51,193 nt of DNA from the NCBI RefSeq assembly GCF_000632455.1, contig NZ_JFYL01000017.1:1-51193 (forward strand), in the 5' to 3' direction. Each line of letters opens with the position of its first letter. The stretch's first letter is position 1. Source of the stretch: Acinetobacter sp. Ver3. Its GTDB lineage: Bacteria; Pseudomonadota; Gammaproteobacteria; Pseudomonadales; Moraxellaceae. The notes under the pieces are model-generated. The model was given only the letters and a program-made list of their open reading frames with translations. It was not told the origin of the DNA and did no database searches. Position numbers and translations under genes: made by a program. This document shows, piece after piece, positions 37,966 through 47,812 of the stretch.

Positions 37966-38942
37966 CTGACTCTCTGAGCTATCTACCAACTTGCGATCTT
38001 ACAGCCATGAAGGCCAGAGCGAAGATGTATCAACAGATTCGCCAATTTTTTTTAGAACGTGATGTTTTGGAAGTGGAAACTCCAATTTTATCTCATGCTG
38101 GAGTAACCGATGTCCACTTGGCATCAGTTGAGGCAAGCCGTCATGTGCATGGTCATTTGAAAAAGCACTATCTTCAAACTTCACCAGAATTTGCCATGAA
38201 ACGACTGTTGGCAGCAGGAGTAGGGCCAATTTATCAAATCTGTAAAGTTTTTCGCGATGATGAACATGGACGTAAACATAACAGTGAATTTACCATGCTT
38301 GAATGGTATAGACCTGATTTAAGTCTCAAAGAGTTAATGTTTGAAGTTACAGATTTACTCAATGTCACTTTGGCACATCGTTTTGGCGAGGTGCGACCTA
38401 CGATTTTAAGTTACAAACATGCATTTATAGATCGCTTAGATCTCAACCCACTTAAATCCACATTAAAGGAATTAAAGGATTGTTGTAATCGTGTTGGGTT
38501 AAATCTAGATCTGGGTGATGATCGTCTAGGTTATATCGACTTGTTATTTTCGCATATGGTGGAACCGAGCTTAGGTTTTGATACGCCTGTATTTTTAACG
38601 GATTTTCCACCAGAACTTGCATCTCTTGCAAAAACTCGAGTTGATGAAGATGGGGAATTGGTTGCAGCACGTTTTGAGCTATATATTAAGGGCTTGGAGT
38701 TAGCAAATGCTTATGATGAGTTGATTGATGCAGATGTATTGCGTTCCCGTTTTGAAGCCGATAATGCTGAACGTGAAAAATTAGGCTTAGATGTTATGCC
38801 AATAGATGAAAATCTCTTAGCAGCATTGCCTAAAATGCCAGAATGCTCAGGTATCGCATTGGGGATCGATCGTTTACTGATGGTGGCAACAGAGAAAATG
38901 AAACTAGAGCAAGTGATTACATTTCCTGCTGATCGCTCATAA
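37962..38942 (+). CDS. epmA: Elongation factor P lysine ligase (EpmA/PoxA/GenX)
   Basis: EpmA (326 residues, as in E. coli) is a lysyl-tRNA synthetase paralogue that attaches (R)-beta-lysine to EF-P. It has the class II catalytic core without the tRNA-binding domain. Motif 2 is 'KVFRDDEHGRKHNSEFTMLEWYR' and motif 3 is 'CSGIALGIDRLLMV'. The ATG at 37962 overlaps the pdxB stop by four bases; longer starts inside pdxB do not match the family. EpmB and EF-P are not in the window. Confidence 0.94.
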   Translation: MTDSLSYLPTCDLTAMKARAKMYQQIRQFFLERDVLEVETPILSHAGVTDVHLASVEASRHVHGHLKKHYLQTSPEFAMKRLLAAGVGPIYQICKVFRDDEHGRKHNSEFTMLEWYRPDLSLKELMFEVTDLLNVTLAHRFGEVRPTILSYKHAFIDRLDLNPLKSTLKELKDCCNRVGLNLDLGDDRLGYIDLLFSHMVEPSLGFDTPVFLTDFPPELASLAKTRVDEDGELVAARFELYIKGLELANAYDELIDADVLRSRFEADNAEREKLGLDVMPIDENLLAALPKMPECSGIALGIDRLLMVATEKMKLEQVITFPADRS

Positions 38943-38953
38943 GATTTTTCTCT

Positions 38954-39409
38954 TCAGGATAAAGGACGATCTTGAGGAGTTAATATTTTGACAAATGTTG
39001 TGCTATACGCTTTAAAACCGTGATTTAAATAAAACTGATGTGCAGGTAATCGTTCAGCACGATTACCACTACTGACCACAATTTTTTGAATACCTTGTTG
39101 AGTGGCTATATGTTCAACGTGAGCCAACAGTTTTTGACCAATCTCTTTATCGCGATGCGCCTGATCTACAATGAGTACTAGAATGCGAAAATACGGATCA
39201 GCACATTCCCATGATATTTCTTCAACAAAACCAATATATGCGATAACTTGTCCATGATCGATAAATACTAGGGTTGTATAACGCTCCTGGGCTTGCAACC
39301 TAATTAAACGTTCTTTCATAAGTTCTGTCCGAGTTGGATAGCCGAGTTGGGTAGTCAATTCAGCGATCGCTGCAACATCATGGTTTAAATTTACAGGTCT
39401 AGTCAGCAT
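38954..39409 (-). CDS. GNAT-family N-acetyltransferase
   Basis: A 151-residue single-domain acetyltransferase. The acetyl-CoA-binding motif A is 'ILVLIVDQAHRDKEIGQKLLAHVEHIATQQ' (R-D-K-E-I-G near residue 94), followed by the strand 'KIVVSSGNRAERLPAHQFYLNHGF' typical of the GNAT C-terminus. The substrate is unknown. It is convergent with epmA (11-base gap) and divergent from the LysE-type exporter, so a link to amino-acid metabolism is possible but not shown. Confidence 0.85.
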   Translation of the reverse strand: MLTRPVNLNHDVAAIAELTTQLGYPTRTELMKERLIRLQAQERYTTLVFIDHGQVIAYIGFVEEISWECADPYFRILVLIVDQAHRDKEIGQKLLAHVEHIATQQGIQKIVVSSGNRAERLPAHQFYLNHGFKAYSTTFVKILTPQDRPLS

Positions 39410-39575
39410 TGTCGTGGCTCTTGAAACATGGTTTATAAGTATGAATTGAAGTATGTTTAAATAATTTAATCTTTCATGTATTTTGTTTAGATAAATTTAA
39501 TATTTTATCTTTTAATATTGGATTTAATTCATCTTTCCGATTTGAAGATTTAAAACAATAATCATAGGCGACTAT

Positions 39576-40202
39576 ATGTCTTTTTCTATATTTTTATCTT
39601 TTGTAATTTATACAATTGTGACATCCATAACACCTGGACCTAACAATTTGATGGTCGCAACTTCAGGAGTGAACTTTGGACTCCGCGCGACTTATGGACA
39701 CATTTTGGGTGTAGCAATCGGTTTTGGGGTCATGGTGATTTTGGTTGGTTTAGGAATTGGTACATTACTGAGTCAAAATCAATTTGTTTACGAAATTCTA
39801 AAGTTAATCGGTATTGCTTATCTAATCTACTTAGCCATTAAGATTGCTAAATCAGGCTCAGTTGAATTAGATAAAACTCAAGCGAAACCCATTACTTTTT
39901 TGCAAGCTGCATTATTTCAATGGGTCAATCCAAAAGCTTGGATTATGGCAATGGGCGCGGTGACGACTTATTTAGCTGCAGGCAGTGAATTTTATTGGTA
40001 TATCATTTTGGGTGTTGTGTTTGGGTTAGTCTGTATTCCATGCACGGGAGCTTGGGGAATACTCGGAGAAAAATTACAAACTTTGGTGCGTACGCCACAG
40101 CATCTAAAGATCTTCAATTACAGTATGGCGCTATTATTAGTGGCTTCAATCATTAAACCAATGATTGATTCTTTTAAATATTTTCAACAATCATTCTTTT
40201 AA
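39576..40202 (+). CDS. LysE-family amino-acid exporter
   Basis: A 208-residue inner-membrane exporter of the LysE/RhtB family with about six membrane segments. The N-terminal 'TSITPGPNNLMVATSGVNFG' signature and 'QWVNPKAWIMAMGAVTTY' are diagnostic. It is the second exporter of this family in the window and differs clearly from the one at 236, so it is not a recent duplicate. The substrate is unknown. A symmetrical hairpin follows. Confidence 0.87.
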   Translation: MSFSIFLSFVIYTIVTSITPGPNNLMVATSGVNFGLRATYGHILGVAIGFGVMVILVGLGIGTLLSQNQFVYEILKLIGIAYLIYLAIKIAKSGSVELDKTQAKPITFLQAALFQWVNPKAWIMAMGAVTTYLAAGSEFYWYIILGVVFGLVCIPCTGAWGILGEKLQTLVRTPQHLKIFNYSMALLLVASIIKPMIDSFKYFQQSFF

Positions 40203-40209
40203 AATACGA

Positions 40210-40234
40210 TTACCTCCTGAGCTTCAGGAGGTAA
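40210..40234. terminator. Hairpin between convergent exporter and cca genes
   Basis: TTACCTCCTGA pairs perfectly with TCAGGAGGTAA around a GCT loop. It lies between two convergent genes and could stop both transcripts. The U-tracts are weak (TCGTATTTT on the reverse strand). Confidence 0.65.
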
Positions 40235-40237
40235 ATA

Positions 40238-41476
40238 TTATGTATTTACAATGGATTGATATTTTTCTCGGTGCATTGACAAAGCTTCAATTCTTTTTTG
40301 GATCAGCATTTCACCAATATCAGGGCCTTTGATCTCAGGCGGTAAATCAGATGCTTTAATTGAACGAACAATCTGTACTGCATCTAATACATATTTTGCT
40401 TGAGGATATTCACGGTCTTCGAGACCTAAGCGACCTTTGGCATCACATTCACATGCTTGTACAAAAGCCTCAACACGTTCAGGACGGCGTAATACATCTA
40501 AACGTTGTAATAGACGCCAAAGTGTTCCTGGTTTTAATGTAAACGCCTGATGGCATTTAAGATGTTCTTTGCACACCGCAATAGCCAATTGTTTGGTTTG
40601 GGTCGGAACTTTAAGACGTTCACATAAATCAGTCACGGGCTGAACACCACGTTCCTCATGCATGATATGGCGAGGTAACTCATCTTTAGGCGTGAGTGCT
40701 TTACCCAGATCATGCACTAATACTGCGAAGCGTACATCCATCGAGTAGTCTGCTTTACAAGCTTGTTGTAATGACATCAAGGTATGAATACCACAGTCAA
40801 TTTCAGGATGGTATTCAGGACGTTGTGGTACACCAAATAATGCTTCGATTTCTGGAAAGAGGATTTTGAGAGCATCACACTGACGAAGGACTTCGAAGTA
40901 AATATCAGCATCACGTTCCATTAAAGCACGAGAAGTTTCTTTCCAAACACGTTCAGGCGTAAGTGCTTGCAATTCACCAGAATCAGCCAAATTTTTCATT
41001 AAGGCTATGGTTTCTTCAGCTACTTTAAAACCATACTGATGATAGCGAGCTGCAAAACGGGCAACACGCAATACTCGTAGTGGATCCTCTGCAAAGGCAT
41101 CAGAAACGTGACGTAAAATGCGTTGATTCAAATCTTGATGACCATGATAAGGGTCGAACAACTCACCATCTTCATTCATGGCCATTGCATTGATTGTCAA
41201 ATCACGACGAATTAAATCATCTTCAAGGGTTACCGAGGGATCGGTAAAAAATTCAAAGCCATGATAACCATGCCCAGATTTACGCTCAGTACGAGCGAGG
41301 GCGTATTCATCTTTAGTTTCGGGATGTAGAAATACAGGAAAATCTTTACCAACAGGTTGGAAACCTTGGTTTAAAAGTTGTTCTGGTGTTGCACCGACAA
41401 CGACATAATCTTTTTCGTGATAGGGGTGTCCGAGCAACTGATCTCGCACTGCGCCGCCTACTAAATAAACTTGCAT
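40238..41476 (-). CDS. cca: CCA-adding tRNA nucleotidyltransferase
   Basis: A 412-residue enzyme that adds or repairs the 3' CCA of tRNAs. The nucleotidyltransferase core has 'VGGAVRDQLLG', 'EKDYVVVGATPEQL' (metal-binding D-x-x-V type motif) and 'RRDLTINAMA', followed by 'DPLRVLRVARFAARY'. The C-terminal HD domain has 'VLVHDLGKALTP' and matches the bifunctional gammaproteobacterial form. Length equals E. coli Cca. Its start codon follows the maeB terminator directly, and the only ribosome-binding site (AGAGG) is inside that hairpin. Confidence 0.95.
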   Translation of the reverse strand: MQVYLVGGAVRDQLLGHPYHEKDYVVVGATPEQLLNQGFQPVGKDFPVFLHPETKDEYALARTERKSGHGYHGFEFFTDPSVTLEDDLIRRDLTINAMAMNEDGELFDPYHGHQDLNQRILRHVSDAFAEDPLRVLRVARFAARYHQYGFKVAEETIALMKNLADSGELQALTPERVWKETSRALMERDADIYFEVLRQCDALKILFPEIEALFGVPQRPEYHPEIDCGIHTLMSLQQACKADYSMDVRFAVLVHDLGKALTPKDELPRHIMHEERGVQPVTDLCERLKVPTQTKQLAIAVCKEHLKCHQAFTLKPGTLWRLLQRLDVLRRPERVEAFVQACECDAKGRLGLEDREYPQAKYVLDAVQIVRSIKASDLPPEIKGPDIGEMLIQKRIEALSMHREKYQSIVNT

Positions 41477-41523
41477 AAAAAACCTCTATTCTTAGCACCA
41501 TCATGCATCAGAATAGAGGTTTT
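41477..41523 (-). terminator. Terminator of maeB carrying the cca ribosome-binding site
   Basis: On the reverse strand AAAACCTCTATTCT pairs with AGAATAGAGGTTTT (14 bp) around a 17-base loop, and T6 follows, directly abutting the cca ATG. The AGAGG in the 3' arm is the only candidate ribosome-binding site of cca, at a six-base spacing. Confidence 0.85.
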
Positions 41524-41555
41524 CTCAAGTCACAAAACGTGCCCTAAATAAAGGA

Positions 41556-43835
41556 TTAGAGCGCGTTTTTTTCCTCTTCTTGAATTTCTGCAACAGTTAA
41601 TGCAGTCATATTTACAACACGGCGCGTAGTAGCTGTTGGTGTTAAGATATGAACTGGCTTAGCCGCACCTAATAAGATTGGACCGATTGTTACATTATTT
41701 CCTGAAGTTGACTTCAACAGGTTGAATGAAATATTTGCAGCATCTAAATTCGGCATAATCAATAGATTCGCAGAACCTTTGAAGCGCGAGTTCGGGAATG
41801 CAAAGCTACGGATATTTTCATCAAGTGCTGCATCTGCATGCATTTCACCTTCAACTTCAAGTTCAGGTGCGATTTCAGAAAGGATTTCATACACTTTACG
41901 CATTTTTTGAGCGCTAGGGTCAGTCTGATCAGAACCAAAACTTGAGTGCGACAACAATGCGACACGTGGAGTAATACCGAAACGACGGACTTCATCTGCT
42001 GCTAATATAGTCATTTCAGCAAGCTGTTCAGCCGTAGGGTTACGATTGATGTATGTATCTGCAATGAACAAGTTGCGATCTTCGAGCATCAACGCATTTA
42101 AGGTAAAGAAAGTGTTATGACCTTCTTTTAAACCGATGACATTACTCACGAAATCTAAATGAATATCGTAGCTAGAATACGTACCGCATAGCATACCATC
42201 TGCTAAGCCGTGGCGTACTAACATCGCTGCAATCAGGGTCGAACGACGACGTGATTCACGTTGTGCATACTCAGGTGTTACCCCTTTACGCATCATCAGA
42301 TTATAGTAATCATCAGCAAACTTTTCGTAATCAGGATTTGTTTCTTGATCAACGATAGTGATATTCACACCATTTTCTAAACGTAAACCTAATTTCTTAA
42401 TATTCGCTTCGATCACAGCAGTACGACCCACTAAGATCGGTTTTGCCAGGCCTTCGTCTACTGCAATTTGAACAGCACGAAGAACACGAAGATCTTCACC
42501 TTCCGCATAAGCAATACGTTTAGGATCAGTTTTCGCTTGAGCAAAAATTGGTTTCATCATAAATGCTGAGTTGTAAACGAACTCAGAAAGACGCTGATGA
42601 TACACGGAGAAATCTTGGATTGGACGAGTCGCTACACCAGAATCCATCGCAGCTTTTGCGACAGCAGGCGCAATTTCAAGAATCAAGCGTTGATCTAGTG
42701 GGCGTGGAATTAGGTAATCACGTCCAAATGATGCAGATTTTTCACCATAAGATGCAGCATCAGCTTCTACATGTGCCATACGAGCAATTGCGTGTACACA
42801 TGCAATCTTCATTTCTTCGTTAATGGTTGTTGCACCTACATCAAGTGCACCACGGAAGATATATGGGAAGCAAAGCGCATTATTGACTTGGTTCGGATAG
42901 TCTGAACGACCCGTCGCCATGATGACATCATCACGAACTTCATGTGCATGTTCAGGCAGAATTTCAGGATCTGGGTTAGCAAGCGCGAAGATAATTGGAT
43001 CCTTCGCCATGACTTTGACCATTTCTTTAGTCAAAATACCCGCAGCTGATAGACCAAGGAACATATCTGCACCAGCAATTACGTCGCCAAGCTGAGAACC
43101 TTCGATATCTTGAACATAGCGTTTTTTAGACTCGTCTAAACCTTCACGTTTTTTTGTTAAGAGTCCACGAGAGTCAGCAACAATGATATTTTCTTTTTTA
43201 GCACCAAGCGCACAAAGAAGATCTAGACATGACAGTGCAGCAGCACCTGCTCCAGAAGCGACGATCTTGATATCTTCAATTTTTTTGCCGTTCAATTGCA
43301 AAGCATTTAAAAGCGCTGAACCTACAATAATTGATGTTCCATGCTGATCATCATGAAAAACTGGAATATTCATACGCTCGCGAAGTTTCTGTTCAATATA
43401 GAAACATTCTGGAGCTTTAATGTCCTCGAGGTTAATACCGCCGAAAGTCGGTTCAAGAGCAGCAACAATATCTACGATTTTATCTGGATCATTTTCTGCA
43501 ATTTCGATATCGAAAACATCAACGCCTGCAAACTTTTTAAACAGGACGCCTTTACCTTCCATCACTGGTTTAGAGGCGAGGGGACCAATATTACCCAAAC
43601 CGAGTACTGCAGTACCATTACTGACGACTGCGACTAAGTTACCACGTGCAGTATAAAGCGCTGCTTTAGAAGGGTCTTTTTCAATTTCCAAACATGGCAC
43701 TGCAACACCTGGGGAATATGCTAATGCTAGATCATGTTGGTTGACGAGTTGCTTACTCGGAGTAACGCTGATTTTTCCTGGCGTTGGAAATTCGTGGTAA
43801 TAGAGTGCTTGCTGTTTTAAAGATTGATCGTCCAT
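41556..43835 (-). CDS. maeB: NADP-dependent malic enzyme (MaeB)
   Basis: A 759-residue enzyme that decarboxylates malate to pyruvate and makes NADPH. Residues 1 to about 430 hold the malic enzyme domains: '[17 protein letters not shown]', the NAD(P)-binding '[17 protein letters not shown]' and '[10 protein letters not shown]'. Residues from about 430 resemble phosphotransacetylase ('[19 protein letters not shown]' to '[17 protein letters not shown]'), a regulatory domain in this family. The length is standard for MaeB. A small CCAGC/GCTGG hairpin lies in its 5' leader. Confidence 0.95.
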   Translation of the reverse strand: MDDQSLKQQALYYHEFPTPGKISVTPSKQLVNQHDLALAYSPGVAVPCLEIEKDPSKAALYTARGNLVAVVSNGTAVLGLGNIGPLASKPVMEGKGVLFKKFAGVDVFDIEIAENDPDKIVDIVAALEPTFGGINLEDIKAPECFYIEQKLRERMNIPVFHDDQHGTSIIVGSALLNALQLNGKKIEDIKIVASGAGAAALSCLDLLCALGAKKENIIVADSRGLLTKKREGLDESKKRYVQDIEGSQLGDVIAGADMFLGLSAAGILTKEMVKVMAKDPIIFALANPDPEILPEHAHEVRDDVIMATGRSDYPNQVNNALCFPYIFRGALDVGATTINEEMKIACVHAIARMAHVEADAASYGEKSASFGRDYLIPRPLDQRLILEIAPAVAKAAMDSGVATRPIQDFSVYHQRLSEFVYNSAFMMKPIFAQAKTDPKRIAYAEGEDLRVLRAVQIAVDEGLAKPILVGRTAVIEANIKKLGLRLENGVNITIVDQETNPDYEKFADDYYNLMMRKGVTPEYAQRESRRRSTLIAAMLVRHGLADGMLCGTYSSYDIHLDFVSNVIGLKEGHNTFFTLNALMLEDRNLFIADTYINRNPTAEQLAEMTILAADEVRRFGITPRVALLSHSSFGSDQTDPSAQKMRKVYEILSEIAPELEVEGEMHADAALDENIRSFAFPNSRFKGSANLLIMPNLDAANISFNLLKSTSGNNVTIGPILLGAAKPVHILTPTATTRRVVNMTALTVAEIQEEEKNAL

Positions 43836-43968
43836 CTGAATCCCAGTTATTACAATGTTCCAGCCTTGCTGGTTTTTTGGTTATATCGGTTCGAATATAC
43901 CACTAGTTGCACATTGATCACAGTTAAAAGTCGAAATTTCATACATATTTAGGACTTTGGTCTAGCCT

Positions 43969-46842
43969 TTATTTAATTTTTGAGAATTGATATTCATTTT
44001 GCAGAAATTGAGTGCTATCAGCGCTATTTAATGGTCTCGAAAAATAATAACCTTGGAAATAATCACAACCTTGTTTTTTTAAATATTCAATTTGCTCGAT
44101 ATCCTCAACACCTTCAGCAACTAATTTCATCCCCATCGTTTTACCCATTGAAATAATTGCATCGACAATAGCATTATTTTTACGAGTGCCAATCTTTGAA
44201 ATAAAGGCGCGATCAATCTTGAGTGTATCAATAGGATAATCTGCAAGATATGCAAGTGATGAATAGCCTGTCCCAAAGTCATCTAAGGCGATTGAGAAAT
44301 TTTTATCCTTAATTTGGTCTAGCAAATCAAAAACATGAGATGATTTATCTAACAATGATGACTCGGTAAGTTCAAACTCTATAAACTCCGGTTTGAGTGA
44401 GTATTTGAGCACGGCTTGATCAATAAAATTGAGAAATTCCCCACGATGGATCTGTTGCGCCACGACATTAATAGAAATTTGTAACTTATCAAATCCTAAT
44501 TCATGCCATATTTTAAGTTGCTTACATGTCTGGAAAATAACAAATTTTCCGATATCTGAGATCAGACTAGTCATTTCAGCAATGGGTATAAAACGATCTG
44601 GCATGATGATGCCGTACTTTGGATGATTCCAGCGGATTAACGCTTCAAAGCCGCTCACTTGCATCGTTTTACTTTCTATCTTAGGTTGATAGTAAATTTC
44701 TAAGTCCTGATTCTTTATAGCAAGTCGTAAATCTCTTTCGAGCTCAATGTCACTGCCAAAAATGGATTCAGGCTTATTGTCATAATAATAGGCTGTGCTG
44801 CCCCCTAGTTTTTTTGCTTCTGTTAAAGCGCTTTCCGCGTGACTATTTAAGCTACCAATTTGTCTACCATGATTGGGGTAAATTGCGATACCCAGTGAGA
44901 CATGAATCATGTGTTCTTGCCCATCGATGATAAAGGGTATTTCAAAGGCCTCAAGGATCTGATCGACGACTTGTTGGATCGTGTAATGACTATGATTTAA
45001 GTTGTAAATCATAGCAAAGTCATCATTATTTAAATATGAAATCAGAACGGCTTTAGAACAGGTATATTTCAGTCTTCGGGAAACTTCTTTGAGAACTTCA
45101 TCTCCAGTTTGATGATTGATAAACTCATTAAAATGTCTAAATCGATCAATGTTGAGACGAATAATAGAAAAATGGCTCAGAATTTTAGATTTACTAATTA
45201 GATACTGGTGTAACTGTAAATTAAAATAAACACGGTTAGGTAAGTCTGTAAGTAGATCGTAATTCTCTAAGTAGGCCATTCTTTCAAGATTTTGTTTCCG
45301 TTCAGTCAAATCTGAAATGATGCCTACATAATTTAAAATTCTATTTTTATCATCACGAACTGCATTGATATGCAGCCATAAGGTTAATATTTTTCCTGAA
45401 ATAAATTCTTCTGTGACCTCAGCATCATATTGTCCAGTGTGTAACACAGTCTGAGTTATATCGGCGTGATGTTGGCTGAGTTGGGATGTGGAAGATTTGG
45501 TAATATCAAAGATGTGTTTTGAGATAATATCTTGCGGTGGGATGTTGACCAATTCACTAAAATAAGGATTAACTTCTAAAAAACACAAGTTATTGTCTAA
45601 AACGAAAACTCCTTGGGCCACTTGATTAAATACATTCGAAGCTAATTTCAATTTTTCTTGTGCTTTTTTTTCACTCTCAATGTCTTGGAAAATACCCACC
45701 ATTTTAAGAGGTTTATTATTTTCAGGATCACGTGTAATAACTCGACCAATATCTTTAATCCAAAACCACTGATCTTTTACTTTAGTTCTATAATGTGCTT
45801 CAAAACGTTCAGTATTTCCTCTTAAATGTTTACGGAGCTCTTTACGATAATTTTCTTGATCTTCTGGGTGAATAAACTCGTTAATTTGATCAGTTGCACT
45901 TTGGTAATGTAAAACCTGATTACCATATTTAATGCCTGAAATTTCAATAGTTCTTTTCTCAATATTCCATAGCCAAGATGAAATTCCAGCAGTTTCATGC
46001 GCAAAATCGAGGTTAGCTTGATGGTGCTGCAGTCGATCGTTGATCTTATTAATATCGTAGGTTCGTTCAATTACTTTTTGTTCGAGTAATTGATTATGCA
46101 TTTGTAATTGGCTTTCAATTTCTTTGGATTTTTCAATCTCATTTTTTAGCTTTTCTTGGAGAAGTGATGACTCCATAAGATGTTTTCTAGATTCAGATAA
46201 ATAGAATTTATTGTGACTATTTAATATTCCAAGACGGCGGTACATCTTATGGGTAAGGAGTGCGCAAATAAGTAATACGCCAAACCAAATATTAAAGATT
46301 AAACTAAAAACATCAGGAGTATTATCTAAAAAAAGGAAATTGGAAAGGACTATGGCCGAAGCTGAAGGCAAAAAAACATAAAGAAAGTATCGTAAACGCT
46401 GTGATAGAAATACAATAGCAAAAGTATAAACAATAGATAACATTAACCCAGCTAAAGTCAACATATGTATATCTTTGACTTCTGGATTATGTTCGGGGAT
46501 AAGCTGTAATACGGTATAAATACCGATAGCTAGACCAGCTCCAGTAATTAAGCAAACCAATTGTGCCCACATGTCTAAGTTAAAAATACTAATTTGATTA
46601 GATTTTTTAAAAAAGAGGGTAAAGCAAAAACAGATTAAAAGAATGGCGCTGAATATAATGAGCCAAATGGTATAAGGGATCGAAAAGCTTTTGAAGTAAA
46701 AAAAGTAAATAAGTTGATTATAGATACAGGCAAAGAGCACCCACGCTAAAAAAAAATGCAAATTAGAAGTCGCACTTTTGATCTGGCTATCGAGTACAGA
46801 GTTGGAAACATGCTCTCCCTGAACTTCACTCATAACTGGCAA
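43969..46842 (-). CDS. Membrane-anchored PAS-GGDEF-EAL signalling protein
   Basis: A 957-residue inner-membrane protein. Residues about 25-205 hold six or seven hydrophobic segments (MASE-like sensor). A coiled coil follows near 225-280, then two PAS domains with PAC motifs ('DQWFWIKDIGRVITRD' and 'NRILNYVGIISDLTERKQ'). The GGDEF domain starts 'DLLTDLPNRVYF', but the signature is N605-N606-D607-D608-F609 instead of GGDEF, so it is unlikely to make cyclic di-GMP. The EAL domain is intact: E733-A734-L735, 'ELTESSLLD', 'LDDFGTGYSSLAYL' and 'LKIDRAFI'. The likely activity is cyclic di-GMP hydrolysis, with the GGDEF domain regulatory. It is transcribed alone. Confidence 0.9.
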   Translation of the reverse strand: MPVMSEVQGEHVSNSVLDSQIKSATSNLHFFLAWVLFACIYNQLIYFFYFKSFSIPYTIWLIIFSAILLICFCFTLFFKKSNQISIFNLDMWAQLVCLITGAGLAIGIYTVLQLIPEHNPEVKDIHMLTLAGLMLSIVYTFAIVFLSQRLRYFLYVFLPSASAIVLSNFLFLDNTPDVFSLIFNIWFGVLLICALLTHKMYRRLGILNSHNKFYLSESRKHLMESSLLQEKLKNEIEKSKEIESQLQMHNQLLEQKVIERTYDINKINDRLQHHQANLDFAHETAGISSWLWNIEKRTIEISGIKYGNQVLHYQSATDQINEFIHPEDQENYRKELRKHLRGNTERFEAHYRTKVKDQWFWIKDIGRVITRDPENNKPLKMVGIFQDIESEKKAQEKLKLASNVFNQVAQGVFVLDNNLCFLEVNPYFSELVNIPPQDIISKHIFDITKSSTSQLSQHHADITQTVLHTGQYDAEVTEEFISGKILTLWLHINAVRDDKNRILNYVGIISDLTERKQNLERMAYLENYDLLTDLPNRVYFNLQLHQYLISKSKILSHFSIIRLNIDRFRHFNEFINHQTGDEVLKEVSRRLKYTCSKAVLISYLNNDDFAMIYNLNHSHYTIQQVVDQILEAFEIPFIIDGQEHMIHVSLGIAIYPNHGRQIGSLNSHAESALTEAKKLGGSTAYYYDNKPESIFGSDIELERDLRLAIKNQDLEIYYQPKIESKTMQVSGFEALIRWNHPKYGIIMPDRFIPIAEMTSLISDIGKFVIFQTCKQLKIWHELGFDKLQISINVVAQQIHRGEFLNFIDQAVLKYSLKPEFIEFELTESSLLDKSSHVFDLLDQIKDKNFSIALDDFGTGYSSLAYLADYPIDTLKIDRAFISKIGTRKNNAIVDAIISMGKTMGMKLVAEGVEDIEQIEYLKKQGCDYFQGYYFSRPLNSADSTQFLQNEYQFSKIK

Positions 46843-47001
46843 TACCTTAATTTTCTTTCTACTTTATTTGAATTATTTTTGAGTACGAACTTAAAAAATA
46901 TAAATTTAGCGCGACAACTCTTTTCTCATTAAAGTACTGTCTAATTGGATGAAAATCAATTCTATTGTGAGTTAAATCACGGAATTTTGAGAAAATATTT
47001 A

Positions 47002-47712
47002 TTAAAATTTGTAATTTAAGATCGATAAAGCAACCACTGGTGCAGTTTCTGTACGTAAAACACGTTCACCAATACACCAATTGATAAATCCATGCTGATT
47101 TGCAGATTGGATTTCAGCTTCACTCAATCCACCTTCTGGACCAATGAGTAGTGCTATATTTGAGGAAGCATCTTTTAACACATCGACCTCATCTTTATTG
47201 GGTGCCAAGACTAATTTCGTTTCAGGGAGTTCGCTATTTAACCATTGTGCTAAAGGGAGTGGGGCTAATATTTTAGGAACAATATTCAATCCACACTGCT
47301 CGCAAGCAGCAATTGCTACACCTTGCCAATGATCTAATTTTTTTTGATCGCGGTCGTACTTTAAACGCATTTCGCAACGTTCAGAGGTGAGAAGTTGAAT
47401 TTCAGATACGCCTAACTCAACCGCTTTTTGAATAGCATAATCCATGCGGTCACCTTTACTCATTACTTGACCAAGTAAGGCATTAAAGTTTGGGGAGCGA
47501 TTGGTTGGGTTAAATTCTTGAACTAGAACCGAGGCTGTTTTTTTATTGGCTTCAGTTAACTCAACTTGATATTCGCCACCTTGACCATTAAACAAGGTCG
47601 CTTTTTCACCGACTTGTGCACGTAAAACTTTGACCCAATGATGAAATACAGTTTCAGTTAGCTCAACTGTTGTATTTACATTTAAGTCTGCTTCAATAAA
47701 AAAACGAGGCAT
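47002..47712 (-). CDS. rsmE: 16S rRNA m3U1498 methyltransferase
   Basis: RsmE (236 residues) methylates N3 of U1498 in 16S rRNA. The N-terminal PUA-like domain starts 'PRFFIEADL' with 'HHWVKVLRAQVGE'. The C-terminal SPOUT domain has 'QKAVELGVSEIQLLTSERCE', 'LLIGPEGGLSEAEI' and 'RVLRTETAPVVALSIL', the knotted SAM-binding region. Two ATGs, at 47718 and 47712, are possible; I chose 47712 because AGAG lies eight bases upstream of it and only two from the other. Confidence 0.94.
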   Translation of the reverse strand: MPRFFIEADLNVNTTVELTETVFHHWVKVLRAQVGEKATLFNGQGGEYQVELTEANKKTASVLVQEFNPTNRSPNFNALLGQVMSKGDRMDYAIQKAVELGVSEIQLLTSERCEMRLKYDRDQKKLDHWQGVAIAACEQCGLNIVPKILAPLPLAQWLNSELPETKLVLAPNKDEVDVLKDASSNIALLIGPEGGLSEAEIQSANQHGFINWCIGERVLRTETAPVVALSILNYKF

Positions 47713-47735
47713 GTGCATTACTCTAAAATCGGTAA

Positions 47736-47806
47736 AATAAAAACTTCTTTTATCTTCAGTCCTTACATCAAATAAATTGAACCTAAGCTGTCGATAAAAG
47801 AAGTCA
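47736..47806 (-). terminator. Intrinsic terminator of metF
   Basis: Reverse-strand ACTTCTTTTATC (47793-47804) pairs with GATAAAAGAAGT (47743-47754), a 12-bp stem with a 38-base loop, followed by TTTTATTTT. It starts about nine bases after the metF stop. Confidence 0.75.
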
Positions 47807-47812
47807 GGAGAC

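Noticed and set aside
39576..40202. Recent duplication of the LysE-type exporter at 236
   Set aside because: Only family motifs are shared; the two proteins differ throughout.
43860..43878. Forward-strand terminator (CCAGC-CTT-GCTGG then T6) upstream of maeB
   Set aside because: No forward-strand gene ends here. It is probably a leader hairpin of maeB or chance, though it could stop antisense transcripts.
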